DNA of 64,000 nt from DATJFQ01 sp035492775 (GTDB taxonomy: Bacteria > Acidobacteriota > Vicinamibacteria > Vicinamibacterales > 2-12-FULL-66-21), in NCBI GenBank assembly GCA_035492775.1, contig DATJIW010000073.1, positions 18,848 to 82,847 on the forward strand, given 5' to 3'. The notes beneath the pieces were generated by a model. It saw nothing but the letters and a program-made list of their open reading frames with translations. It searched no databases and was not told where the DNA came from. This document shows, in pieces, positions 50,447-59,037 of the stretch (position 1 is its first letter; each line of letters opens with the position of its first letter). A program made the position numbers and the translations under genes.

Positions 50447-53251
50447 TCAGACGGTGGCCGCAACCCGCTCCACGACGAATGCTTCGATGACGTCGCCGAC
50501 TTTGATGTCGTTGTAGCGCTCGAAGCCGATGCCGCACTCGAACCCGGCCTTGACCTCCGAGACGTCGTCCTTGAATCGCCGCAGCGAAGCGATGCGGCCT
50601 TCGTGGATCACGACGTTGTCGCGGACGAGCCGTGCCTGCGTTTCCCCTGACCGCGTGATCCGTCCCTCGGTCACCATGCAGCCGGCAATCGTGCCGAACT
50701 TGGGGACCTTGAACGTCTCGCGGACGTCCGCGGCGCCGATCCGCACTTCCTTCAGCGTCGGATCGAGCAGCCCCGTCATCGCCTTCTTCATCTCGTCGAC
50801 CACGTTGTAGATCACCGAGTGGAGGCGGATGTCGACGTTATCGCGATCGGCGACGTCCGCGGCATTGCGATCCGGCCGCACGTTGAAGCCGATGACGATG
50901 GCGTTCGATGCCGTCGCGAGCAGGACGTCCGATTCGTTGATGGCGCCCACGCCGCTGTGGATGATACGAATCTTCACCCGGTCGTCCGACAGTTTCGTCA
51001 GCGTATCCGCGAGCACCTCGGCCGAACCCTGCACGTCGGCCTTGATGATGAGCGGCAGTTCCTTCATGCCGCCTTCCGCGATCTGCTGCTGGAGCGATTC
51101 CAGCGTCAGGCGGCCGCCCTTCGCGCCAAGCGCCTTGTCCTTCGCCTGGTTCTGACGATACATGGCGATCTGCCGCGCCTTTGCCGCGTCTGCGAGCGCC
51201 TGAAATACGTCGCCGGGCTGGGGCAGTCCTCCGAGCCCGAGGACTTCGACCGGTGTCGCCGGACCCGCCGCCTTGATCGATTTGCCCCGATCGTCGATCA
51301 GCGCGCGGACCTTGCCGACGATCGTGCCCGCGATGAAGGTATCGCCGACCCGCAGCGTGCCGTCCTGCACGAGGATCGTGGCCACCGGGCCGCGTCCTTT
51401 GTCCAGTTTTGCTTCGAGTACCGTCCCCGATGCGTTCCGCTTCGGGTTGGCCTTCAGCTCGCTCAATTCCGTGACGATCAGGATCATCTCGAGGAGACTC
51501 GAGATGTTCTCGCGCTTCTTGGCCGAGACCGGGACCGTGACCGTATCGCCGCCCCAATCTTCCGGTACGAGCCCGAGATCGGCGAGTTCCTTCTTCACCC
51601 GGTCCGGGTTCGCGTTCGGCTTGTCGATCTTGTTGATCGCAACCACGATCGGGACGTTTGCCGCGCGTGCGTGGTCGATGGCTTCGCGCGTCTGCGGCAT
51701 CACGCCGTCGTCTGCCGCGACGACGAGCACGACGACGTCGGTGACCCTGGCGCCGCGGGCGCGCATCATCGTGAACGCCTCGTGGCCCGGCGTGTCCAGG
51801 AAGACGACGTCACGGTCGTTGACCTGGACCGAGTAGGCGCCGATGTGCTGCGTGATGCCGCCGGCCTCGCGTTCGGCGACGCGCGTTTCGCGGATCGCAT
51901 CGAGCAGCGTCGTCTTACCGTGATCGACGTGGCCCATGACGGTGACGACGGGGGCGCGCGTGATGACGTCCTCGGGGTTGACGTCCTCCGCTTCCACCTG
52001 GAGGAGTTCCTCTTCGAACGTGTGCATCTTGACGTCCGCTCCGAACTCGCGCGCGACCATCGACGCGGTTTCCGTGTCGAGCGTGCTGTTGATCCGCATC
52101 ATCATCCGCTTCTCGAACAGCTTCTTGAGGACGTCGTTTGCTTTGACGTCGAGCTTCGAGGCGAGATCCGAAACCGTCATCCCTTCGGCCAGCGTGATGG
52201 TGCGCGTGACCGGCGGCGGAGCGGATGCGGCCTGCGACGCCGTCTGCATGCGGGGCTGATCGCGGCGCGGCCCGGACGGACGCGGCCCGGCGGGCCGTGA
52301 GACGGGCGGCCGGTAGCCCGGCACCTGCGGCCGCTGCGGCTGCGATGGACGAACCGGCTGCGAGGGAAGCGGCCGTGGTCCTCCGACAGGCCCCTGCGGC
52401 CGCGGCGAATACGGCGGACGAGGACCGGCGGGACGGGCCGGTCCTGGCTGACCGGGACGAGGAGCCGCGGGGCGGCTCAGATTTCCAGTCGGCGCAGCCG
52501 GCGGCGTCGTGGGCTGCGGCGGACGCACAAGAATCGGCCGTCGCGGCGGCGCGGGCGGTGCCTGGCCCGTGCGGGGATCTTCAACACGCAAACGAATCGT
52601 AGGCGGAACGATCCGTCCCGTCGGCGGCGGAACTGTCTGGCGTGCGGGTATGGCGGCGGCCGGCCGCGGCGCAGCTGCCGGCGCCGCCGGCTCCTGCGTT
52701 GCGGCCGCGGGCGCGGGTGCTTCGGAAACCGGTGCCGCAGGCGCAGTCGGTTCCTCGACAACCGTTTCCGGTGCTTCCATGACGGGTGCTGCGGCGACGG
52801 GTTCCGGGTGCGCCGGAGCGCCGTGCGGAGCCGGCTCGGCGATGACGGGGGGAGCAACTGGTTCGGGCGGCGGCGCCACGGATGCATCTGCCGCAGGCGC
52901 GGGCGTCGGTGCGTCGACGGCGGGCGGTGGCGCGGCGGGTTTCGCCGTCTTCACCAGTCGAGGCGCCGGCATCGCAGGCCCGGCGGGCTTGGGCGGCTCG
53001 GTGGCTCGACCGGCCGGTTTCCGTGCCGTTGTCCGCGAGGCCGCCGGCGTGTCGGCGAACGCAGCGTTCGGCGGCACCTTGAGGCCGCGCTGACGCGCAT
53101 GCTTCGCGACGAACTCGCGTGCGACGACTTCCTCTATTGTGCTCGACGCGCTCTTCACTTCGATGCCATGCTCCTTCTTGAGGAGCGCCATGACTTCCTG
53201 GCTCGTCGTGTTGAGCAGCTCCGCGACTTTATAAATCCGAACTGTTGCCAA
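50447..53251 (-). CDS. infB: Translation initiation factor IF-2
   Basis: 934 residues from TTG 53251, which gives the family opening ATVRIYKVAELLN and has GGAG six bases upstream. ATG 53272 is the alternative and adds seven residues. N-terminal domain, then a long Pro/Ala-rich linker (about 60-345), a second IF2-N domain (TLAEGMTVSDLASKLDVKANDVLKKLF) and the GTPase domain: GHVDHGKTTLLDAI, DTPGHEAF and NKIDKPNANP. Domains II-IV follow. IF-2 delivers initiator tRNA to the ribosome. Downstream of nusA in the standard order. Confidence 0.96.
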   Translation of the reverse strand: MATVRIYKVAELLNTTSQEVMALLKKEHGIEVKSASSTIEEVVAREFVAKHARQRGLKVPPNAAFADTPAASRTTARKPAGRATEPPKPAGPAMPAPRLVKTAKPAAPPPAVDAPTPAPAADASVAPPPEPVAPPVIAEPAPHGAPAHPEPVAAAPVMEAPETVVEEPTAPAAPVSEAPAPAAATQEPAAPAAAPRPAAAIPARQTVPPPTGRIVPPTIRLRVEDPRTGQAPPAPPRRPILVRPPQPTTPPAAPTGNLSRPAAPRPGQPGPARPAGPRPPYSPRPQGPVGGPRPLPSQPVRPSQPQRPQVPGYRPPVSRPAGPRPSGPRRDQPRMQTASQAASAPPPVTRTITLAEGMTVSDLASKLDVKANDVLKKLFEKRMMMRINSTLDTETASMVAREFGADVKMHTFEEELLQVEAEDVNPEDVITRAPVVTVMGHVDHGKTTLLDAIRETRVAEREAGGITQHIGAYSVQVNDRDVVFLDTPGHEAFTMMRARGARVTDVVVLVVAADDGVMPQTREAIDHARAANVPIVVAINKIDKPNANPDRVKKELADLGLVPEDWGGDTVTVPVSAKKRENISSLLEMILIVTELSELKANPKRNASGTVLEAKLDKGRGPVATILVQDGTLRVGDTFIAGTIVGKVRALIDDRGKSIKAAGPATPVEVLGLGGLPQPGDVFQALADAAKARQIAMYRQNQAKDKALGAKGGRLTLESLQQQIAEGGMKELPLIIKADVQGSAEVLADTLTKLSDDRVKIRIIHSGVGAINESDVLLATASNAIVIGFNVRPDRNAADVADRDNVDIRLHSVIYNVVDEMKKAMTGLLDPTLKEVRIGAADVRETFKVPKFGTIAGCMVTEGRITRSGETQARLVRDNVVIHEGRIASLRRFKDDVSEVKAGFECGIGFERYNDIKVGDVIEAFVVERVAATV

Positions 53252-53327
53252 ACAGTACTCCAGAAAACTCATTCCGATTCCCACCCGCTTCCCGGGTCGC
53301 AGGGAATCGGAATCTGCGAGTTAGCCT

Positions 53328-54533
53328 CTATTCACCCGTGTCGGAACCCTCTGTGCCCGACGTGTCCGCGGCCGTTTCCGTGACTGCCGCAGACGCCGCC
53401 TGTGCCTCCGCCCCGTCCCCCTCCGCAGCCTCTGCCTCTCCGGTCGGTTCGTCACCCTCGCCGACGCCAAGCGCGCCGAACTGCGCCTCGACCTCGCGGC
53501 GCTTCTCTTCCTCGCTCTTGATGTCGATCTTCCAGCCCGTCAGCTTCGCTGCCAGCCGGACGTTCTGTCCCTTCTTGCCGATCGCGAGCGACAGCTGCTT
53601 GTCTTCGACGACGACCTCCATCACCTTTTCGGCGTCGTCCACGATCGACACGCGCTGCACCTTGGCGGGGCTGATCGCGTTGGTCACGAACAGAATCGAA
53701 TCTTCCGACCACTCCACGATGTCGATCTTCTCGCCGCGCAGCTCGCGGATGATCGACTGAACGCGCGTGCCCTTCATGCCGACGCAGGCGCCGACCGGAT
53801 CGACGTCGCGCTCGCGAGAATAGACGGCAACTTTGGCGCGGTCGCCCGCTTCGCGCACGGCGCCTCGAATCATCACGGTCCCGTCGTAGATCTCCGGGAC
53901 TTCCTGCTCGAAGAGTTTGATGAGCAGCGCCGGGTCGGTCCGCGAGAGGACGATCTGCGGTCCCTTCGCGCTGCGATTGACGCCGCGGATCACCGCGCGC
54001 ACGCGATCGCCCACGGCGTAGTTTTCAGCGCGCGACTGCTCCTTGCGCGGCAGAACGGTCTCGATCCGCCCCAGTTCCATGATGATGTCGCCATTCTCGA
54101 AGCGCTTGACGACGCCGTTCACCACTTCGCCGACGCGGTTGCTGTACTCGGCGTAGACGTTCTCGCGCTCCGCTTCGCGCACCTTCTGGAAGATGACCTG
54201 CTTGGCCGTCTGCGCGGCGATCCGTCCCAGATCTTCGGTCGGCCGCGGGAATTCGACTTCCATGTCGACTTCGGCCTCGTCGCCGTAAAGCTGCTGGGCT
54301 TCCTTCAGCGAAATCTGATTCGCGGGATCGGTGACCTCGTCGACGATGCGCTTGACCGAGCACAGCTCGATCTGGCCCGTGTCCTGGTTGAACCGGGCGC
54401 GCAGGGTTTCGTTTTTGTATCGCTTCCGCGCCGCCGCCTCGATGGCGTCCTGTACGGCGCCGATGATGATGTCGGGCTCGACGCCTTTTTCCTTCGCGAT
54501 GGCGTCGATCTGCTGCAACAGCGGATTCTGCAT
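53328..54533 (-). CDS. nusA: Transcription termination/antitermination factor NusA
   Basis: 401 residues. N-terminal RNA-polymerase-binding domain (QIDAIAKEKGVEPDIIIGAVQDAIEAAARKRY split by conserved helices), S1 domain (GEVVNGVVKRFENGDIIMELG) and KH1-KH2 (RDVDPVGACVGMKGTRVQSIIREL; LSLAIGKKGQNVRLAAKLTGW). The tail is acidic and Ala/Glu-rich (about 345-401). The two C-terminal acidic repeats of E. coli NusA are absent, as in most bacteria. It controls pausing, termination and antitermination. Follows rimP after 99 nt containing a short pyrimidine-rich repeat. Confidence 0.96.
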   Translation of the reverse strand: MQNPLLQQIDAIAKEKGVEPDIIIGAVQDAIEAAARKRYKNETLRARFNQDTGQIELCSVKRIVDEVTDPANQISLKEAQQLYGDEAEVDMEVEFPRPTEDLGRIAAQTAKQVIFQKVREAERENVYAEYSNRVGEVVNGVVKRFENGDIIMELGRIETVLPRKEQSRAENYAVGDRVRAVIRGVNRSAKGPQIVLSRTDPALLIKLFEQEVPEIYDGTVMIRGAVREAGDRAKVAVYSRERDVDPVGACVGMKGTRVQSIIRELRGEKIDIVEWSEDSILFVTNAISPAKVQRVSIVDDAEKVMEVVVEDKQLSLAIGKKGQNVRLAAKLTGWKIDIKSEEEKRREVEAQFGALGVGEGDEPTGEAEAAEGDGAEAQAASAAVTETAADTSGTEGSDTGE

Positions 54534-54540
54534 ATCTCAG

Positions 54541-54579
54541 TTACCAGTAACCAGCGACTTCAGCTTTCAGTTTCCAGCT
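54541..54579. repeat. TTACCAG/TTTCAG-type short repeat in rimP-nusA gap
   Basis: TTACCAGTAACCAG, then CTTCAGCTTTCAGTTTCCAGC: degenerate units of the CAG-TTTCAG type, on the minus strand CTGAAAGCTGAAG. It lies between nusA and rimP. The rest of the 99-nt gap is without a recognisable feature. Confidence 0.5.
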
Positions 54580-54632
54580 CGGCTTCGAGGCTCGCACTGG
54601 ACTACCGCTCGCTGAAGGGGAAACTCCGCGCG

Positions 54633-55157
54633 TCAGAATTCCACGTCCAGGTGCGCGCGTTTTACCTTGTCCAGCGGCACTTTGTGCGTCCGCCGCCCCT
54701 CTTCGAGCACGACGGCGCCGTCTTCGATCCCCGCAATGCGCCCGGCGAACGCGCTCTGCCTGGCGATCGGTTCGGTCGACACCACCTTGGCCATCCGTCC
54801 GGTGAATCGGCGGAAATCCGCCTCATTCCGGAGCGGCCGGTCCAGTCCTGGCGACGAAACCTCGAGGGTGTACGTGTCGCCGAGCTCCTGATGCCCGAAT
54901 TCGTCCTCGACGTCGAGCAGCGCGCTCAGGTCCTGACTCACGCGCTGACACTCGTCGATTCCGACGCTCTCCTCGGGCCGCTCGACGTGGCCGGTGTCCG
55001 GACGGTCAATTACGACCCGCAGGACCATGCCGATCGGTTCGCGGCGCATCTGGACATCGAAGATTTCCAGCCCATGGCTCCTCGCCACGCGTTCCGCCGC
55101 GCCCCTCAACCGGCTGATCGCCTGCGATCCTGGCGTAATCTGTGCCCCTAAAAACAA
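54633..55157 (-). CDS. rimP: Ribosome maturation factor RimP
   Basis: Up to 174 residues. Family segments: SHGLEIFDVQMRREPIGMVLRVVID, DECQRVSQDLSALLDVED, YTLEVSSPGLDRPLRNEADFRRFTG, DKVKRAHLDVEF. The start is unclear. The open frame begins at TTG 55157, inside the T-tract of an intrinsic terminator. No ATG or GTG precedes the conserved region except GTG at codon 24. AGGGG followed 5 nt later by ATT (55139) is the best-looking ribosome site, and ATT is a known rare start (infC). RimP matures 16S rRNA and heads the nusA-infB operon. Confidence 0.85.
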   Translation of the reverse strand: MFLGAQITPGSQAISRLRGAAERVARSHGLEIFDVQMRREPIGMVLRVVIDRPDTGHVERPEESVGIDECQRVSQDLSALLDVEDEFGHQELGDTYTLEVSSPGLDRPLRNEADFRRFTGRMAKVVSTEPIARQSAFAGRIAGIEDGAVVLEEGRRTHKVPLDKVKRAHLDVEF

Positions 55158-55177
55158 AAAGTGGGCACCGGCCCACT
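55150..55177 (-). terminator. Intrinsic terminator / attenuator in the rimP leader
   Basis: On the minus strand AGTGGGC-CGGT-GCCCACT forms a perfect 7-bp hairpin (55160-55177) followed by TTTTGTTTTT (to 55150). It lies between a promoter-like box at 55208 and the rimP coding region, so it can cut off the whole operon. Confidence 0.7.
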
Positions 55178-55207
55178 AGGACTTTTCCCCTGCAAACGGC
55201 ACCTGCC

Positions 55208-55216
55208 AGTATATCA
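55208..55216 (-). promoter_or_regulatory. Extended -10 promoter of the rimP-pnp operon
   Basis: TGATATACT on the minus strand is an extended -10 (TG-n-TATACT). Start expected near 55201, about 25 nt before the terminator hairpin. The -35 region is not recognisable. The remainder of the 155-nt gap to rimO shows only a GTCCGGGACC-GTC-GGTCC-like palindromic stretch. Confidence 0.5.
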
Positions 55217-55312
55217 AATTTAGCGAGGTCGTCGTTCGGGTCCGGGACCGTCGGTCCGATGCCGTACCGAGATTCGGTGTTCGGACAATGGATACCGGAC
55301 GATGGTAACGAG

Positions 55313-56707
55313 TTAACTCAGCGGTTGTACGAGCAGGTCATATCCCTTAGCTCCCGTCACAAGAGCACTGATGAGGTCCCCCGGACGGAACTGAGCCGGA
55401 TCGCAATCGGTGAGATAGACGACCGGATCGATATCGGGTGCCTGGCCTTCCACGCGTCCCTGCAGCACGAGTTCGTGCTCCGCGGACGGGCCGTCGATGA
55501 GGACCCGGGTCTCGGTGCCAATCCTCGCCCTCTGCGCCTGCGCGACGATTCGACGCTGGCGCTGCATGAGCCGGTTACGCCGCGCCCGCTTGGTCGCCGC
55601 GGGCACGTCGTCGCGTACGGCGAACGCCCGCGTACCTTCTTCGTGCGAATAGGTGAAGACGCCGATGTGATCGAACCGGGTGTCCTCGACGAACGCTTCG
55701 AGCGCCTGGAAATCCTCTTCACTTTCTCCAGGGAACCCGACGATGAACGTCGTTCTCAGCGTGACCCCGGGGACGCGCGTCCTGATGCGTGACAGGAGGC
55801 CGTCGTAGGTGCGCCGGTTGCCGGGACGGCGCATCCGTTTGAGGACGTCTGCAGACGCGTGCTGCAGAGGCAGGTCGACATAGCGGCAGACCTTGTCGCA
55901 CTCGGCCATCGCATCGAGGACGTCGTCGGTAATCGTCGTCGGGTAGAGGTAGAGCAGACGAATCCACTCGATGCCATCGACGGTATTCAGGCGGCGGAGC
56001 AGGCGTGCAAGCTCGCCGCGCTCTCCACGGTCGACGCCGTAGAAGGTCGTGTCCTGCGAAATGAGCAGGAGCTCCTTGACGCCGCGCTCCGCGAGCATCT
56101 GTGCTTCGCGCACGAGGGAATCCGCCGTGCGGCTCCGGTATTTTCCGCGGAGCGTCGGAATGATGCAGAACGCGCACGTGTAGTCGCAGCCCTCGGCGAT
56201 CTTCACGTAGGCGAAATGCTTCGGCGTCGTGATGACGCGCGGCGTGTCGGCGTCGTAGATGTAGGTGGGGAGGTTCGAGGACGGAGATTCGAGGGCGGAG
56301 CCATGGCTCGCGCGCTGCCCCTTTCGATGAAACGTCAGCGGCTGCGCGATCGGCCCGAACGGCTGCGCCTCGATCGCTTCCACGATGCCCTCGACTTCGC
56401 CGGTTCCAAGCACCGCGTCTATCTCAGGGATCTCATTCTTCAGTTCGTCGCGATAGCGCTCCGCCAGGCAGCCGGTCACCACCAGGCGGGCGCACCGGCC
56501 GTCGCGCTTCTGCTGCGCCATCTCGAGGATCACGTCGATCGACTCCTGTTTGGCTTTGTCGATGAACGCGCAGGTGTTCACGACGATCACCTCGGCGTCG
56601 TCTGCCGTCGGAGTGATCTCGTGCCCCGCCTGCCGGGCAAGGCCCAGCATGACCTCGCCGTCGACGAGATTCTTCGGGCAACCGAGCGATACGAATCCCA
56701 GCTTCAT
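55313..56707 (-). CDS. rimO: Ribosomal protein S12 methylthiotransferase
   Basis: 464 residues from ATG 56707 (MKLGFVSLGCPKNLVDGE). Radical SAM methylthiotransferase: N-terminal cluster cysteines in SLGCPKN, VNTCAFID and VTGCLAERY, the radical-SAM C-x3-C-x2-C in EGCDYTCAFCIIP, GFPGESEEDF, and a C-terminal TRAM domain (ETRVLIDGPSAEHELVLQGR). CPKNLVDGE and the TRAM sequence favour RimO over MiaB. It methylthiolates an Asp of S12. A few residues after FGPIAQPLT (RKGQRASHGSALESPSSN) look like a small insertion. Confidence 0.95.
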   Translation of the reverse strand: MKLGFVSLGCPKNLVDGEVMLGLARQAGHEITPTADDAEVIVVNTCAFIDKAKQESIDVILEMAQQKRDGRCARLVVTGCLAERYRDELKNEIPEIDAVLGTGEVEGIVEAIEAQPFGPIAQPLTFHRKGQRASHGSALESPSSNLPTYIYDADTPRVITTPKHFAYVKIAEGCDYTCAFCIIPTLRGKYRSRTADSLVREAQMLAERGVKELLLISQDTTFYGVDRGERGELARLLRRLNTVDGIEWIRLLYLYPTTITDDVLDAMAECDKVCRYVDLPLQHASADVLKRMRRPGNRRTYDGLLSRIRTRVPGVTLRTTFIVGFPGESEEDFQALEAFVEDTRFDHIGVFTYSHEEGTRAFAVRDDVPAATKRARRNRLMQRQRRIVAQAQRARIGTETRVLIDGPSAEHELVLQGRVEGQAPDIDPVVYLTDCDPAQFRPGDLISALVTGAKGYDLLVQPLS

Positions 56708-56763
56708 GCGTTTTGCTGTCAACGTCACATTACAGAATCAGCGGACGACAAAGGGAGCGGGAA

Positions 56764-58062
56764 TCATGGATACAACCTGTAAAGCATCCGCGGATAGGGA
56801 ATAGCCTCGCGCAGGTGCTCCAGTCCGCAAATCCACGAGACACAGCGCTCGATGCCCATGCCGAAGCCGCCGTGCGGCACGGTACCGTAGCGGCGCAGGT
56901 CGAGGTACCACTCGAACGCTTCCTGCGGCAGCTCGTGCTCCTTGATGCGCGCGAGCAGGAGGTCGTAATCCGAAATGCGCTCGCCGCCGCCGATGATCTC
57001 GCCGTAACCCTCGGGAGCCAGCACGTCCACGCCAAGCGCCACTTCGGGCCGATCCGGATCCGGTTTCATGTAGAACGCTTTGATTTTCGACGGATAGCGA
57101 TGGACGCAGATCGGACGATCGAACCCTTCCGAGAGCGCCGTTTCGTCGGGTGATCCGAAATCGCCGCCCCACTCGAACGGCAGCCCCTTCGCCCGGAGGA
57201 TCTCGACGGCATCGTCATACGAAATGCGGGGGAACGGCGCCTGGACGCGCTCCAGCTTCGTCGTGTCGCGCTCCAGCGTCTGCAGCTCGCGCTTGCGCGT
57301 CTCGAGCACCCGCCCGACGACGGACACGATCAACCCTTCGGCGAGATCCATCACGTCGTCCAGCGTGGCGTACGCCATTTCGGGCTCGACCATCCAGAAC
57401 TCGGTCAGGTGTCGGCGCGTCTTGGATTTCTCCGCCCTGAACGTCGGCCCGAATGCGTAGACGCGACCGAGCGCCATCGCGTTCGCCTCGTTATAGAGCT
57501 GGCCGCTCTGCGTCAGATAAGCGGTCGCGTCCTCGAAGTACTGCACGGGGAAGAGCGTCGTCGTCCCCTCGCAGGCGGCGGGCGTGAAGATCGGCGTGTC
57601 GGCGAGGATGAAGCCGCGGCTGTTGAAGAAATCGCGGACGGCGTTGATCACCTCATGACGCACCCTCAGGATTGCCGCCTGACGTTGCGAGCGGATCCAG
57701 AGATGCCGGCGATCGAGCAGGTAGTCGACGCCGTGCTCTTTTGGCGTAATCGGATAATCCTTCGACTCCGACACGACCTCCAGGTTCTGCACGTCGAGTT
57801 CGTAGCCGCCCGGTGCGCGGGAGTCGGCGCGCACGCTGCCATCCACGATCACCGCGCTTTCCTGAGCGAGGTGGTCGGCGCGCATGAAGAGGTCGTCGCC
57901 AACCTGCTTCTTCACCATCACGCACTGGATGAAGCCGGTCCCATCCCGCAGGGTGAGGAAATGGATCTTGCCGCTCGAGCGCCGGTTGTGCAGCCACCCG
58001 CGCAGGCGGACGGTCTGTCCCTCGTGGCGGGCGATGTCCTCGATGTAAACAATCGGCGTCAT
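56764..58062 (-). CDS. asnS: Asparaginyl-tRNA synthetase
   Basis: 432 residues. Class IIb synthetase: N-terminal OB-fold anticodon domain (VRLRGWLHNRRSSGKIHFLTLRDG), motif 2 around TFRAEKSKTRRHLTEFWMVEPE, and motif 3 GGFGMGIERCVSWICGLEHLREAIPYPR. The sequence SGQLYNEA and the absence of an AspRS insertion favour AsnRS. A direct AsnS removes the need for the transamidation route for Asn-tRNA. The 53 nt upstream contain a CACG/GTGC-rich simple repeat. Confidence 0.93.
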   Translation of the reverse strand: MTPIVYIEDIARHEGQTVRLRGWLHNRRSSGKIHFLTLRDGTGFIQCVMVKKQVGDDLFMRADHLAQESAVIVDGSVRADSRAPGGYELDVQNLEVVSESKDYPITPKEHGVDYLLDRRHLWIRSQRQAAILRVRHEVINAVRDFFNSRGFILADTPIFTPAACEGTTTLFPVQYFEDATAYLTQSGQLYNEANAMALGRVYAFGPTFRAEKSKTRRHLTEFWMVEPEMAYATLDDVMDLAEGLIVSVVGRVLETRKRELQTLERDTTKLERVQAPFPRISYDDAVEILRAKGLPFEWGGDFGSPDETALSEGFDRPICVHRYPSKIKAFYMKPDPDRPEVALGVDVLAPEGYGEIIGGGERISDYDLLLARIKEHELPQEAFEWYLDLRRYGTVPHGGFGMGIERCVSWICGLEHLREAIPYPRMLYRLYP

Positions 58063-58115
58063 CTGCGTGTGCGTGCGTTCGTCGTGCGTGTGCGTCGTGG
58101 GCGTTGATGCGAAAT

Positions 58116-58949
58116 TCAGTACGTCAGAAGCTTCTCGAAACGCGCTCGGGCGGAACGCGCTTTCGACAACACCTCGGCCGGCGTGCTCGTGTTCGCCAGT
58201 TCCATCAGGTACGTTCCGTCGTATCCGACCTTCTGCATCGTCATCAGCGCGGCGTCCCAGTCGATGCGGCCGCTGAACGGGACGAGATGGTCGTCCTTCC
58301 TGCGGTCGTTGTCGTGCACGTGCGTCGTCACGAGGTGCTCCGCGACGGATTCGATCGCGTCGGAAACATCGCCCATCAGAAACGCGTGGCCGAAGTCCAG
58401 GCAGATCCCCGCGTCCAGACCTTCGAGGTCGCGTTCGATCAACGTGACGAGCGCCTGCGGGTCCGACAGCTCGTTCGGGATGATTTCCAGCGCGGCCCTT
58501 ACTCCGGCCGCCTTCGCGATACGGCAGATTTCCGCGGCGCTCTTGAACGCGGCAGCGCGGTTGTTCTCGCCCCCCTGGACGGTCGGCGTCCCCAGATGGA
58601 CGACGTATACCGTCGACGGGATCCGCTTCACAATCTGGAGCGCTGCGTCGGCCTCGCGCACCGCGGCCTCACGCCGCGCGCCGTCGCTGACCGCATTCGA
58701 GATGGCAGCGCCCCATTCGCCCTCCGGCGACAGCCGATCGGTAATCGGCGCGTGTACGCCGTGCAGCGCAAGCCCCGTCTCCCGCAGCCATCCTGCGAGC
58801 TGCTCGATGGCGGACGGATCGCGGTAATCGAAGTGGCTCCGCGTGGCGAAGACTTCGACAGCCTCAAATCCATACGAGGCGATCTCGGCCAGATGGTCGC
58901 GGCTCAGCCGCCGGTCGTGGTACAGGTGCGTCGAAATCCCGAATCGCAT
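58116..58949 (-). CDS. Sugar phosphate isomerase/epimerase-like TIM-barrel protein
   Basis: 277 residues from ATG 58949 (MRFGISTHLYHDRRLS). ATG 58961 is in frame but only 3 nt from the -10 box TACAAT, so it is probably upstream of the transcript start. AP-endonuclease-2/xylose-isomerase-like TIM barrel: GFEAVEVFATRSHFDY, YVVHLGTP, ALEIIPNE (metal Glu), CLDFGHAFLMGD and THVHDNDRRKDDH (metal His/Asp), ending WDAALMTMQKVGYDGTYLMEL. The substrate is unknown; the family includes hydroxypyruvate isomerase and inosose enzymes. Confidence 0.8.
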   Translation of the reverse strand: MRFGISTHLYHDRRLSRDHLAEIASYGFEAVEVFATRSHFDYRDPSAIEQLAGWLRETGLALHGVHAPITDRLSPEGEWGAAISNAVSDGARREAAVREADAALQIVKRIPSTVYVVHLGTPTVQGGENNRAAAFKSAAEICRIAKAAGVRAALEIIPNELSDPQALVTLIERDLEGLDAGICLDFGHAFLMGDVSDAIESVAEHLVTTHVHDNDRRKDDHLVPFSGRIDWDAALMTMQKVGYDGTYLMELANTSTPAEVLSKARSARARFEKLLTY

Positions 58950-58964
58950 CACGCGGAACATTCC

Positions 58965-58973
58965 ATTGTAGCA
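58965..58973 (-). promoter_or_regulatory. Extended -10 of the isomerase gene
   Basis: TGCTACAAT on the minus strand (TG-n-TACAAT). Start expected near 58958. It supports ATG 58949 as the start codon, with a leader of about 9 nt and no Shine-Dalgarno sequence. Confidence 0.45.
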
Positions 58974-59037
58974 GGACAGCGGGTGAGCGCCGGCTGCCGC
59001 TGGAGCCGCCGGATCGGGGACGATCTCTCCCCGGACT

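Noticed and set aside
50819..52300. 493-codon open frame opposite infB
   Set aside because: Antisense shadow of a GC-rich gene without recognisable domain.
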